Positions 27,401 to 42,400 of a DNA stretch of 64,000 bases are shown here, in pieces; the stretch's first letter is position 1; each line of letters opens with the position of its first letter. The notes under the pieces are model-generated. The model searched no databases and was not told the origin of the DNA. It saw only the letters and a program-made list of their open reading frames with translations. The position numbers and the translations under genes are program-made. The stretch is from Chaetorhynchus papuensis (taxonomy: Eukaryota; Chordata; Aves; Passeriformes; Rhipiduridae), in contig VWYX01000123.1 in the NCBI GenBank assembly GCA_013396525.1, positions 1,154,516 through 1,218,515 of the forward strand, read 5' to 3'.

Positions 27401-30400
27401 CCTGCAAGTTGAGTACTTGCCCTTGGTTTGAGGCTGCTGCCGTGATGCCTCGGAGAGTAGAACCACAGGTGTGCTACCTGTAGGAAGGAAACTGAAGCAC
27501 TGGGAAAGGACCTGTGTTCGACCAACTCTCTTGGGCCAGGAGTAGAACACAGTAGGTTATGCAGTCCAGTGTGTTTTGTTTAGTTCAGAGCCAATCCCGA
27601 GCTTAGGCCTGAGATTTAGCAAGTTTGAGCCTTCTCTACAAACAGAGCAAAACCACAACTTATTTCTGGCTTGTCACCTCCACATTCAGATGGTGGATGG
27701 TAAGGCACAGTGTACAAATTAGTGTGCTAGCAGTCAAGTCTTTATATGAGTTGAGAATGTTCTGAAGAAGGAGAGTAGTTTTATGTGGGTTTTGGAGAGG
27801 GAAGATGTTCTCAGATATGAGGCTAGCACCAAAGAAATAAAACTGTTCAAAAGCATGGTATAGGATGAGAGAGGAAATCTGGTGTTCATTGCAGTTGGAG
27901 CTGGAAGCAAAATGTTTAGCAGCAGAAGAAGGGCATTCATTTGAGAAAGTTTGCACAGTGTATGTTGTGAGTTGCCAGTCTTGAGTAATTCCTGTTTGGA
28001 CAGAACCTTGAGCCACTAGAAGAGGGGCAGGATCTGCCTCACTGAATGGAGCTGAGTGTATTTGATTTAGTTTTGCAACTCCTTGAAGATCATATGATTA
28101 GGATAAAAGCCCACTAATCGACTGTATAAGTAAGCCTCTGAACTAAATTGAACTCTGCTCTCCTTGCAGTTGGCTGATATAAAAGCTTATTGTTTTTCTG
28201 CAGTTTATCTGGGGTAGTTAAAGAAGGATATTACAACCCAGTGTTTTGCTGGCTTAAACAGTGTTTTTAGCTTTGTATTTACCAGTACTACTGATTTATT
28301 TTATTATTTTATAAGGTGTGAATCTGTAATGTCTGTTACTCTTTCAGGTTTTTCTCATTAAGGAAAGAAATGTTATTGCACCCTATAAAACAGTAAGAGT
28401 AAGTATGTATTTTTTCACTGTTCTTAGAAAACTGGAGTTTTGTAAGGATTTATGTTCTTATTTCTGAAAGAGTGTAAGATAATTATCATTTGAGGAATGT
28501 GACAATAAAGCTTTAAAAATAAAGTAAGTGCATATTGAAAAAACATGTCGGTATTCTTCTATGATGGCTTTCTGATACTTCTTGGAGGACATGCTGCAGC
28601 CTTGACACTTGCCATTTACCTTGATGTGCAGCTCTATGGGCTCAACAGAGCTGTCAGCTGACTGCTGTGTACAGTGGACACTGCATCCTGGCTAAGTGGC
28701 TTCTCCTTAGTTCTGCTCTGAGGATGAGAGATTGCTAATTGCTATTTCCCAGCTGAGTGCTTCTCAGTTCAAAGAAACGGCAGATGAGGCTGCTCACAGC
28801 AGAAATTGGAGCTTACTCCTGGTTGTTTTCTGCTGATGGGGTCGGTCTGCTCTGATTCTGAGCCTGGAGGCTTCAAGGCATACAAGTAAGGGTTCTTTGC
28901 TTAAATTGTGAGATTAGTTAAGACACAAACACAAAATAAAAATTCAGAGTTAATTAATGTATTGCCCAAGAATTAAAAAAGACAGAATTATATTTCTCAA
29001 TGTATTTGTTCAAGTAAGAAATTTCAAGAATGATGGAGTCCATAAATTTGCATTACTATTGTCAATAGCAGAGAGGCAAGAGAGGATCTCTGTTCTCTCA
29101 ACAACTGCTTGGGGTTGGCTTTGTGATTAGATCTGCCTTTTTTTTCCTTTGTTTGTTTTATTCCTGTAATTCTTCATGGGTTGAACTGTTTTGTCTTCTA
29201 TAGTTCTTCCATGATCTGTTTTGCAGTCATGTGCAAGATTTATTAAGTATCATACAAAAACCTAATCCCATTGCCAACACAGTGAAAAAGAAAAGAGTCA
29301 GAAGGGTTGTTTGGAAAGCTTTTCACTTCATTTTCTCCTAAGTTATGATTCATCCACAGCTAAAACATTTCTGACAGTTAACCATTACAATTTACTTTGC
29401 TAAAGTGCAGCTATGTTTCTGCATTTTTAAACAAGAAGTCTAGTTCACCTTCAATCTTTTCTGATTTTTTTCTGTTGCTGCTAAATATCTTCTACTTGAA
29501 TTGTTGCCAGTTCCATATATGTCACTGAGTGCTGGAATTGAGAAATACATTTTATCTTCCATGTCTTTCTATGATTGTTTCAGATCATTTACAAAATACT
29601 GAGCTGTTGTCTTTGCACATGGCTGGAGAGCTATAGAGGCAACTGCTCACAAAAACTTTCACATTGTTGTCTGTAAGCAATCCTTGTAGACCATTGACTA
29701 GGACTTCTGAGAGCTGTGGTTTTTTCCTGTTGAAGGAAAACAATGCTCTGGGTGAAATGTTACAAGGCTTTTATCTAAATTGCTACTGGATTTCATGTCT
29801 CCCTATGATCCAGTTCCATTTGCTTTTTGAAGCATGCTTTCCTCTTGCACTGCTGTCAGTTCAGCTCGGATCACATACTAATGTATGTGAAGATCATCTA
29901 GATTTTCATGTCTTCCTTCCTTCAGTTTAAAATTAATCCAGTTGTATCTACTGATCCATGTCTTCTTGCAGTCTTACTGATCACTTTGTTGGCTTTTTTA
30001 AAGTCTAGCCTGAGAAATCACAAAGCCCTACAGAAACACATTTGATACAGTTTTATACTAAATTCAGGGGTCATGTAAGGATCCAACAACTTTTGCTAAA
30101 TATGAGTTGTATGTAAAGTTAGTACCAGTTGATCCATATACATACTTTTAATATATTTAAGTTAAAACCAAAAATATGTACTATAAAATGACACTTAAGA
30201 AAGCTGGGAAAACTTTGTAGGGGAAAAATGAGTGTGCCACATAAGCTAGGTGATGTGTTAGTAAGGCTTTTGTAAATGACTAGTCAAAATAGGCTGCGAT
30301 TGGATTTGGGATCTTTTCAGCTCAAAGTTACTTATGTAGATGACAATGACTAACTTTTTCAGCCTAGTCTTTAAAGATTTGATGGGCTGGTGTCTTCCAT

Positions 30401-33400
30401 CTGTAAGAAATACAGTAGTTGTTTAAATGTAACATGTCATTTGCTAGTTCCGTATTTGCATGTGTTAAAAATAGATGTTAAAATAGGTACTACTTCTGCA
30501 TTTACTGGTGTTTGCACTACATTAACTTGTTCACTTCAAAGCTATTGTGCTGTCTTGTATTAAACAACAGACAAAATACTGTGCGGGGAGCTTTCCACAG
30601 GGAAGATATATTTGTAAAGAGGAAAAGATCAGGTTTTACATCTGGTTTTGGAATCTTTGAGATATAGCACAATCTTTTATAGCATATTTTATCAGGTTTT
30701 AGAGTTTTATTATTTAGGGGGTTTTATTTTAGTTTTGTTAGATTTTGGTTTTTTTCTCTGAGTTCTGTATGAAATTCATTTGTAGTAAAAATACTTTTAA
30801 TTTTAGGGTAGAACAGAACACTTATTCCAACTGAATAGTGCTTGGAAAGTAGGAGATGTTGTGCAAACTCTACATCAGGTATGTAGTTATTTGGTATCCC
30901 TGCATAGTTCAACACAGCATGTTTTGATTTTTAATGTAGAGCTTTATTTGTTCTCAAGATGAAAATCTTGGAGTATATATTTTTAAACTGTGTAATTGAA
31001 CACAGCAGCTAGTTCTGACAGCTGTTGTAAGTGACCCATATTAGCTTTTAGTATGCAGGGTGGTAATATGCAGATAAAGTAGTAACATGACAGTAGCAGT
31101 GAACAAGTATGTTTTACTTTAAAAAGAAATAATAATAGATCTTTTAGTGTGCTGTCACCTAGGATGCTAAAGCCCCTCCTGTTTCTGTTGACTTCTGAGC
31201 TGTATGGGAGATCTCTGTGCTATTTCACTTAAAGTTCGTTGTTTAGCTTTACAGGGCTTCTTGTCTAGATAAGATGGGAGATCAGGCTGCCATGGTAAGT
31301 ATCTGATTATTTCTAATATGCCTGTTTAATAATGAAATTGTGATTTCACCGTTTAATAATTAAGTTCTCATTGCATTTGAATCAGAGACCATACTAATTT
31401 TTCTTTCCTTCTATGTTAGATAACTGCTATATTGCAATCACGCTTGGCTAGAACTTCATTTGATAAAAAAAGGTACTTTTCTAATCACTTTCTACTGGGA
31501 AATCATCTTATTGGTTGATAAGTCTACTGCACTGATAGTTAGATGGCTGGTTGAGTTAGTGTAAGTTCTCCAATTCAGAGAGTTAGCTTCTTCGCGTTCT
31601 GAAGCATCTGGAATGGAGAATGGGGAATTCTGTGTTGTGAAGATGAATGTGTTACTTTATCTCCAAAACGTTTCATTTATCTGTGAATTTGTTGCAATTG
31701 GGCATCAGTATATGCCAAATAAAACTAAAGTTTTGGAAAAGTCAGCTGGCTTACTGCTCTGAGACTGGAGCAGAGTGTAGCAGTGTTCCTTTCTGGAGTG
31801 CCTGTCAAAGTGAAGGTCTCAACGAAGAACTTCTTCCTGTGTAAAACAGGCTTAGTGTAGTCCCCATTCTGATGTCCGAAGGCTATAAGCTAACCGAAAC
31901 CTTTCTAAATAATTTAAGGGTGCCTCTACCAAAGTAAGAACTGGAGGTAAACTTACTCCTTTTCTTCACTTGTAGATTTCAAAGCATTTCTGAAACGCTG
32001 CATATGGAATGCAAAGCAGAAATGGTGACGCCACTGGTGACTAATCCAGGGCATGTGTGCGTTACTGATGCTAACTTGTACTTCCAGCCTCTTAATGGAT
32101 ATCCTGTAAGTGCCTCATAGATGGTCATGCATACAATGTGAGCACGCTGCCCTGCTACGGGACAGTTTTAATTCTCTGTACTATTTCTCTTAAATGCACG
32201 TAGAGCACATCTCCAAGAAGACTATTTTCAGTTATATTTAGAAGATCATTAGTTTTCCTTTGATCTCTGCTGCTCTGCTGCAGTGTATCTCTTCTTCTGA
32301 GGCTTCATTCTGTGCTAACTTGCTCGAAGTTTACCTCCTACTGACAAAGCACAAAATTTCCTTTGCTCATTCTCTATTAATATTTGAAGATCACTACTTG
32401 TAACATTACATTTAAGATAAATTTCTCAGTCTTAGTCTGATGCTGTTCCAACTTAGTGAAAGCTTTATGTCCATGGAGTTTACTTTGGGAGCTCTTAGCT
32501 AGGTTTTCTATTAAACTGATAATTTCTTTCTCTGGAGGAAAACTGAGTGCATGTTGCAGATGGATTACTGCTTTGGATCTTTGTCACAGAAATAGTAGTG
32601 ATGGTCTTAGCAGGCCACTGACTCAGCTATGGTTTTGTGAAATACCTTCACTATGGACATGGCAATAGCACGATCACCAGTAAACTTTAATGCTCAGATT
32701 AATTTTTTTCCACTCTGCTTGTCAGCATGTGAGATTGCACCAGCAGCCTTGGTGCTGCTCCAGCTGGGTTTGACTGGTCCTGCAGGCTGGTGGAGCAGTC
32801 TGGCCAGGGATGAAGTACCAAGATAGACACATCCTCTAATCCCAATGCTGTGCTGCCAGTTCCCTCCACAGGTCTGAGGACTGGAGAGCACCTCTAGTGC
32901 TCTCATCCACTGGTACCCTGTGAGGGAAGAAAGGAATCTGCCTAACTTGAGTGCCCTAAGGACAAGGAAAAGATGAGCAGAAGATTCAGTGGAGTCTGGA
33001 GACTCAGGCACATGGAAAATAAAGGGAAGCTCTGAGTGCTCTGAAAGGAACCATGTTTGTGACAAGAGGAAGGAATGTTTGGAGCTAGTACAGAGAATGA
33101 AAAGGGAATTGGAGGAAGTATGTTTGACAAAGGAGGAGGAATTTGGGGGACAGACTTTTTAACAGGGCCTTTTTCAATAGGTCAAGGGTAATAGTTTTAA
33201 ACTAGAGCAGTCTAAATTCAAACTAGATAGAGAAAAAAGAAGTTTTTTGCAATGCGGGTGATAAAACACTGGCACAGGTTGCCCAGAGAGGTGGTGGATG
33301 CCCCATCCCTGGAAACATTTAAGGTTAGGTGGGACCAAGCTCTGAGTAACCTGGTCCAGTTAAAGATATCCCTGCTCATTGCAGTGGGTTTGACTAGGTG

Positions 33401-36400
33401 GCGTTTAAAGGTCCCTTCCTACCCGAATTGCTCTAATTCGGGCATGCTGGAAATAAGTCCGGGCAAGGAAAGGGTTTGTGGGATAACGGTGCCATTCTGA
33501 TTCCACCCGCCAGGTGGCACCCTTGGCACAGCTTGCCCAGCAGCCCAATGGCTCCCTTTTAATACAGTTTGTTGTGTTCTGCTTCTCTCGTGCATGAGCG
33601 TTGTTACTGGCCACGGACTTGGGGATAATACACTGCTGCTTGTTTATTCCTCAGCTGCTTTGCTACTCAGGCAAAAGCCAACTACAAAGACTAGCTTCCT
33701 CTTTTTAACATAACTGCTTAGCATCACTATTCCACTGCTAAAATGACATGGATGGATGTTGTTTTCATATTGCTAGTATCTATAGTCAAGAAAGACTTCA
33801 GATTGTCTGAGGAGCGTAAGGTAGAAGAACATAAACCTACTAGAATGTCTCCATCTTTTTTCCCCCTCCTTCATCCCCCACAGAAACCAGTAGTACAAAT
33901 AACACTGCAAAATGTGCGTCGCATCTATAAAAGAAGACATGGGCTAATGCCACTGGTAAGCTCAAGTATTTATTTTATTTTAATGTTTTGCTGTATGTAT
34001 GGTTTCTTAAAGTGACCAGCTGAGACAGTCTGCATCATTAGGTAAAAGCCATGTGTTCTTAAAAACTCTGTATTAAATAGTGAAATAGTACTCAATGATC
34101 CTTTCCAGTTTTTCAAGTGTTTTCTTTTCCTGTGTTGTCAAAAAGATAAAAACAGAGTGAATTCTGACAAGGATGAAAAACTTCTTTCATAAGCAGTCAG
34201 TAAAGGGGAAGGGAGAAGGGAGTACCATCAGGGAGTAATTCATTCCATTTATCTCAAACACCTATCACAGGACAGAATTAATTTCTCTCTCATGGTGTAT
34301 TTTCTCTGGATTGATTCATGGAGGAGGTTTGGTCACTGCTTCATATTGAGACTAATGTGGAGTGATGAGTCCCACTGTACATGACTGAGGAATGACAAGA
34401 GTTCTGCAGTGAAACCTCAGTTGTGTGCTTTCATTGTTAGCACTGAAATTTCAGTCTTGTAGAAATTTTTTTTTTCTCAAAACACATTTAAACCAAATAT
34501 ACTCTTTTTTTGCCTAAGCGAATGGAGTGATGCAAAGAGTTAAATGTCTATTACCTATGCTTAATCAATCCAGACAGAATCAATATATTGGCTCAGTGTA
34601 AACTGAATGCTGGTGTGATTGGAAATAGAAAATTTAATATGTTAGATTTTATGGGAAAAACTGCTACCCAGTATAGAGTTATAAGTCTTACATATTAGTA
34701 ACTGGAACATTCTGTTAAAAACCACAAGTACTACAGCTTGTCAATAATTGCTCTCATTTGTTTTACCTTCCCTTTAACTTTTCAGGGACTTGAAGTATTT
34801 TGCACAGAAAACGATCTGTGTTCTGACATCTACTTGAAATTCTACAACTATAAGGATCGAGATGAGGTCTATTTCCTTATTGCAACATATATAGGTTTGC
34901 AGTATTTATTTATTAATGTAGCGTGTAGTACCTTGTGAAGGGAAATTTGTCTGGATTTTGCTCTGTTGATGTGGGAAGAATGAGAAGAATAAAGAGGAAT
35001 ATTAGCTGTAACAATTTTTAATAGAAATAAGCAAAGATCAAAATGAGTGTTGTGAAATGACATCTATTTGGTTGTGTTTGAAGAGCTGAGTGTGGAAGCT
35101 GAGGTGGCATTATTAAGGCAAAACTAATTCTTTTGATTTGCAACTTGATATGCACTGTCATTTAACAGCCCCCTTCCCCCCGCCCCCGCTTCAAGAAAAA
35201 AAAACAAAACAAAAATGAAACAAACAAAGCCACAAAACTCTTATATTCAAAGCAAGGGATAAATAAGAAGCACACAGCTAAATTGCATTTGGCTGAAAAA
35301 CTATAGACTAACTTGTGTGTGGATCCCCCAGGCCCTCAGTTAAGACCCTACTGAGAAACATCATGTGGATTTCCAGTGCACACATAAATACCTGAACTTT
35401 CCTCAGTCTTAAGAGTGGTTGATGAAAATTACCATTCTGAAACGTTAAATTCTCATTTCTATTAAATGTTGTATGCATTAATTCCTAGATAGTGATGGAT
35501 ATTTCTTGCAGATTGTAAACAGAAACTTCCTAAAATGTGTGTGTCCTGGAAAAAAAAGGAGAAAAAGACTGAGTTTTTCTGTAATTGGAAACACTGAAAC
35601 TCATATTTACTGCCAATATTGAGAATATTTGTGAAATTTTGTGTTATTTTGTTATTGTACCAGGACTCTAGTTCTGTTTCAATGAATTCACCTAAATATC
35701 AGTTGACGTTCCCCTCCTGCTTCACAAAGAAAAATGGAAAGGCCACGAAGGAATGATAACTTTCCTTGAGAACTGTTTTAGTCTTTTAGATTTTTCTTTG
35801 AAAAGGAAATAGATTCTGACATCATTTTCTTTGCATTGAAATAGCTGCATACTGTTACCCTGCTTCAGACTTTGTTTTCTGGATAATTTTCTAAGGTGAA
35901 ATTTCAAGGTGTAGATGAAAATGCTGATGATGTTGGAGCTTAGTAAAATAAGAAAAGGGTGAGCCCTTTCTCTGAAAGTGTTTGTAGCACCTTGGCATCT
36001 CTCCCTGACAGCAGAAGAGCTTCTCTTTGAAGGTGCTAACACTTTTTATTTGTAGAATTTAAAGTACTGAAGTGAAGGAAAGGTTGGAATATGTTTTTCT
36101 ACCCTATGCTGAGCTAAAAAAGAGGCCTTCCATAATCTAATCCAAGTTTCTTTTCTGACATTGTGCTATGGTTGCAGCCCTTCTATTCTGCTATTTCAGG
36201 CACTTGCCCAAGTGCTGTATACTGAATCAATGGAAGGAAGTTTAAAAATAAATAAATAACTCAGTTTTCTAGCAGCATACCTTAACATTACAGCTAATAA
36301 GCAGAGAGTAGTGCAGTTTAAATTTCTTGAGCTCCTGCCTATACTTCAAAGAGAACTCCAGGTGCATAATTCTTCCTTTTTTGAGAGTGGGTCAGGTTTT

Positions 36401-39400
36401 CTTTTCCTCTACTCTGTTTCATTGGATCTGAAATTAAATCCTGTTCATGTACATCCATGACTTTTTTCTACAAGTTATTGATAGTGGATGTCCTTGGTTG
36501 CAGTAGGAAAATATATTTTTTTTGCTTGACTCTAGCAGAACTGAGTCTAGAAATTTGAAATCTTGAAGGTTGTCAGATTTTTGAGAGAGTTGTTCATGGT
36601 CTGCAAATATTTTTCCATTCCTATGTAAATATTCATCCATTTTTTCTGTGTTTGGTTTCACAACTCCTTCTCTATGATTTTTTCTTTTCTGGCCAAATGC
36701 AATTTAGGCCCATTTGCAGGGACATTAAAAAGCTATGGTAGCTGTGGAAACATGAAGTTGCCAATTAATTCTTACTTGTTCTATTAAGAAACTGTGCCCT
36801 TAATTATTGTATAGTATCTTGTGTAATGTTAATCACAGTATAATTTGCAGGTCCAACTCCAAACCTCACAAGTCTTAAATGTTTTATTTTATTTTAGAAA
36901 ATCATATTGCAGAGCACACAGCTGAAAGTTATATGTTGCAGTGGCAGCGAGGACATATATCAAATTACCAGTATCTTCTCCATCTCAACAATCTGGCTGA
37001 CAGAAGCTGCAACGATCTCTCCCAGTATCCTGTATTTCCTTGGATCATAGCAGACTACTCTAGTTCAGTGTTAGGTATGTGGATACAAAAAGGCATGTTA
37101 GTGCCTCATGACCAACCTGAAATGTGGGGGGGAGCTTTTACACTGCATAAAGTTCATGTTGCATCAAAATGAACCTGGCATTAGTGATCTTAGATGTTGT
37201 CTTGTGGACTTACCCCTCCCCTTTAGCTTAGGGGATAAAATACCTCAGCTTTTTCTGTTAAGTACTGCATTCCTCAGATACAGAGTATATACCAAACACC
37301 TGCTTGGTTGCTTTGCAAATCAGCAGTACTGAGCATTCAAAGACTTTCTGTGATTCTTATAAATGCAACAGAACCGTGGAAAAGTGAAATGACTTTTTTT
37401 TTTAACAAGTTATACACGCTGAAATGTGTAGAATCCAGGTGTTCTTTTATAATTCTTAGCATTGCAAATTGAATGTAAGAGGCTGACAAGGCTTGTGCCT
37501 AAATAGACTCCTTGATTAAGGGTCTTAGTTCAGTTTGTGATGGAAATTTATCCTTTTGAGGATTGTGTCCCTCTGCAAGAAGCAGAGTAGGGGAATCTCA
37601 TGGTGTTCATCAGCACCTGCTCAAACACTTCAATCTTATTGTGTGGTGGGAATTAGCTGTAGCCTGACAGAATGGTGTTAGTGAGTAGGAAGAAGATGAT
37701 ACAGCTGCTTTTGTGCCTTTGGTAGTAGGACCTTGACTATGTTAGACTACTTGTAATAACTGCCCCATATATTAACTATCAGTTCTTAAGCAAGAGGCAT
37801 GAGATTATATGGACTTGGAAAGAAGATGAGTAGCCATTTACAGTATGTCTTTATGGCATTGCAGTTAGTAGGGAGGAAGAAAATTACTGGAGGGGTTCTG
37901 TGTTGGTTTTTGTTTGCTTTGTTGCTGCTTGGATAGGTTGGGGGTTTTTTTTGTTTGTTTTTAAATACTGATTAGGGTACATTAATGTCTAACAGAATGC
38001 TTGGAGTCTATAACCATGGGTTTGGTATTTTTTAGATCTGACAAAGCCTGAAACATTTCGTGACCTTAGTAAACCAGTTGGTGCCCTGAATAAGGAAAGG
38101 CTGGATAGACTTGTGGTATGTATATCTTGGCATTTATATGCTGAACATTTTGGGCCTTGTACATATTGGCAATAAAAGGAGCTTTGTTCAGCAAGCTTTG
38201 GGAATTACATGTTATGAATTATTATACCTAAAGTTAACTATAAACCTTATCAGAAGCAAACATACCTATAACCATTCCACATTTATTTTCCAGCTTAATT
38301 TCATCAGTACTGGTTTTGTCAGTACTAATTTAAAATTATTTGAATCCATTTCCTCTCTCTTACTACCATTTCATACATACATGCTTTTGAAAGTTTTGCC
38401 TTACTTTTGAAATAGTATCCCCAAATCCATTTGACTATATGTATGGTGGCACTGAGATGCTATAAACATACATGGATTTATGAACCTTCAAAACCCATGG
38501 ATTTAAATGTGTAATGTAAAACACATGTTTGAAAGAAATAAGAAAAAGTAGTAGAAATCTTAAGTATTTCCATTTAAGAAAAAACTGAGTTTGAAGGAGA
38601 GTACTTCAAAGGGAGGAATCCATGGAGGTCAGAGCACTAACTTGAAAATTCTATATGCTTATAATAATGCACCACGTTTTTCTGTTTCTCAAGGCAGGCA
38701 GGCTTTCCTTTCAGAAGTTGTCAAACACATAGTTAGAAATTTAGAAGGTCCTCCGTTGCTTGGCTTTTAATTATTTGTGTAAAATTATTGTCTTCTATGA
38801 AAAGTTAATTATTCCAAAATATTTTACAGAACATTAGAAAAAAAATATTGCCAGAACAACTCCATTATATTGATTTAAAAGATTAAAATATTTCAAAATC
38901 ATATAGCTTCCTAAGGTTGTGGAAGGTGAGAATATGAACAATATTGTGTTTACAGTAACAGTATATAAAGTCTTCCTTCTAAGATCTTACTTTCCTCAAA
39001 CTGTTGTTGGCTTCATGCTTACTGCAGTAAAAGTCGTTCTGTTTATATTGTATGTTTTAGAGTAATGCACAGGAGCTTCAGACAGGAAGGAATCTTCCAG
39101 GTTGATGGAATTCAGTACGTTCTTCCATACTCTCATTAAACTTGATGTGAAAGACAAAAAGGAAACATTTGTTTGGACTTCTTTGAATTTGAGTCACTGC
39201 AGTTATGTGTTAAAGTGAGAGAGGAAAAAAACACTGAAAACCTGGTAGTTCTGGATGATCAGTTCTAACAATTATTTTGCTGTATTGATTTACAGCTCTG
39301 ATTAAAGCTGCATGGTTATTAGAACTTAAGAGTTTGTTTTATCATTAGAAGAAAAATTGAGGGTGGTCCTAATCTGTGTCTTTAAAAAGCAACAGCGTGT

Positions 39401-42400
39401 ATGTGTTGAGTATTGAGGCAAAGCAGGAGTGCTGATTTGAAACAGACGTTTCTTTGTTCTTCCTGTGTTGCAGACACGTTATCAGGAAATGCCAGAGCCC
39501 AAGTTCATGTATGGAAGCCATTATTCTTCTCCGGGCTATGTTTTGTTTTATCTCGTTAGAGTTGGTAAGACACCTTTTATGTGCTCTCTGAGCAGACAGT
39601 TACCTCCAAAGCAGACAGGGTTTGGAGCAAGCTGATGCTGGTTTTCTTTCTCCTAAGCTCCAGAATACATGCTCTGTCTGCAGAATGGAAAGTTTGATCA
39701 CGCTGACAGAATGTTCAACAGGTTTGTTTACAATTTGTCTATAACTAGGCTGGTTTTGTTTTCAAATATGCATCAGTAAGGAGTGTGAAGCCTTAAAAAA
39801 TATTTTTTCTAACAAATGTGTGATTGATCTGTGTTATCTAGTATTGCAGAAACCTGGAAAAACTGTTTGGATGGTGCAACAGATTTCAAAGAGGTAAATG
39901 GCTGGAAAATTATTCAAATCTTCTCATCTGTGCTTAGCTTTCTCATCTACGGTTGATTTGAGAGTGTTTGGTTGGAGTGTGGTAGGTTGTTTTTTGTTGT
40001 TGTTTGTGCTTTTCAGTTGTGTGGGTTTGGTTTTTTGGGGATTTTTTTTAAGGCTGATGACTGCATTTTATGAATCCTTTATTAACTGTATATGAATCCT
40101 ATATCAGCTCCATGTTTGCTTGTCTGTGCCTGCTTTCTGGCTCTTAGTTTAACAGAAGTATCATTGTGAATGCTATTGGAAATACATGGGAATTACCAGA
40201 GTGTGGATTAAGGCTGAAAAGATGCAATTTTATGTATTGTTTGCTGGAATCTTGTAAGGATTTGGATGTATTGCAATGCTACATCCAGAGAGGTTAAACT
40301 GTAGAGGTAGTATCTTGGGGTTTTGAGCCTTGAGAATCCCTAACTTGTAGAATATGTTGAGAATAATAAACTGTCACATAGTAAATACTGTTAAACTCCT
40401 TTATCAAAGAAACATTATTTAATCCAGTGATGCTTTTTTAAAAAAATAGTCTACAGTTAATGGTTAGATATGGTGGTATTTAAATAATTGATTTAACCTC
40501 TGAAACTTCGGTCAAAATTTTAGTTTTAGTCTAGATTTTAGTCTTGACTCTTACTTGATGTCTTAAAAATGAGAACGTAGCTATGCAATGAGAGTTCCAA
40601 AGATACTAATAGATATTATGGACTTATATGTCACACATTACTTGTTAAAAATGTGTGCCACTCCAAATTTAGCAGTTTAGCTCAGAGTACTGTCTTGTGG
40701 GGAAAACCTGCCCAACTTTAGGGCTTGACATATGATCTTTAATAACTTTCTTTCCACTGAATGATCTGTTTAAGTGACCAAAACTAAGCTAATACCAAAA
40801 CTTGGTTGGTTTTTTGTTGTTTTTTTTTTTAATTCCAGTTGATTCCAGAATTTTATGAAAATGATTCTAGTTTTCTAGTAAACAGTTTGAAGTTGGACTT
40901 GGGAAAAAGGCAGGGTGGAAAGATGGTTGAAGATGTAGAGCTTCCACCCTGGGCATCAGGTAATAGTCAAACTTCTTGTATTTTTAATTAATTCAAGATT
41001 GCTGGAATCATGGTTCTTCCTCAAAAATGTCCATTCTGGTTTCTTCTAAATGAATTCTTTCTTTAAAACATTGTCATAATTAATAGGTGCTTTTATTTCT
41101 TATAAGAACATTGAGGTTTAGCATGGGGTGTTTGGTTGGCTTTTCAAGAAAGAGGAGACGAGCGATGGATACCAATATTGAATGGGATATTTTCTCCTTT
41201 TTTTAACTTCTCTCTTGTCAGGTCCTGATGACTTTCTTCAGAAGAGCCAAGAGGCTTTAGAAAGTCCATATGTGTCAGAACATCTTCATGAGTGGATTGA
41301 CATCATATTTGGCTACAAGCAGAAAGGAAGTGAAGCAGTTGCAGCTCACAATGGTAAATACACATTTATAGAACTAGCAAAAAATAAAAAGGGATGTTTC
41401 AACTAGGCAGGAATGGTAAATCATCACATATCTGTAATGCTTATTTTGTGCTTTGAATGTGTGACTTATCTGGTAGTATTGCCTTCATGGTAATTTGCAT
41501 CTTTGAAGATGTGCTTCAGGGGGTGGACAAGATGATTCTGTAGCATTGCTGGGAATTGCTTGCACATCACAGTGTGGCAATAGAGTATGGAATTAATGTT
41601 TCCCAATTAAAAATGGGAGCCTGCAGGGTCTCCAAATAAACATGTATTTAACCTTCCTCCACTGTAATTTCAGTGAGAGAATTTCAATGCAATTTCCCCC
41701 TCCTCCTGAGAGAATTGGCAACGGAGAGAATGGGCTAATGGGCTCCAGGTCTTTAGGAGCAAGCATGAAGGAGAAAGTGTTGGTTTGTCCTTGTAAACAT
41801 ACATAAGACTGCATGTGAGATGTTTCACTGTTTGCAGCCTTACTCTGAACATGTATTTCATCACTGTGGGCCTTTACAAAGGGGGGTGTTGCTATGTGAC
41901 TGCTGTGTAGATGTGTTTATTTACACCTAATAGTATTACCAGTGATTAATTTATTCATCAGTTCATATTCTGATATTTTAGCTGTGTATGTTACTACCCA
42001 ATGAGGAAATGCCCTCTTGGTAAAAAAGAGTAGCAGATCAGATTTTTAGGATGTTTATTCCAGAAGCCCTGATCCTTTTGAAGAACTACAAGGAACAGCT
42101 AATGCTGAGATAATTTGCACTTAACAACATAGAATATGTTTAGAAGAAACCCTTCCTGCAACAGTGGTGAGGGTAGGAATAAGCAACTCCTAATTTTGGT
42201 ACTCAGTACCTTTTACTTCCAGGGTAAGATAGTTGAGATAGTAAGATTTGTTTTGTTGGGTGGTGGGTATTTTGGTTTTCCTTGGGGTTTTTTTTTGTAT
42301 CTGTTTTTTTTTCTGTTTGCTTGGGGGTGTTTTGGGTTGTTTTCCTGTTGTTCATTTATTTTCAGTGTACTTTCTCCACATGTCCTTAACATATGATTGG

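Noticed and set aside
32694..33130. A 123-codon antisense frame in NSMAF intron 10
   Set aside because: No known domain. It lies in intronic sequence upstream of a CR1 fragment and has no supporting splice or start context.
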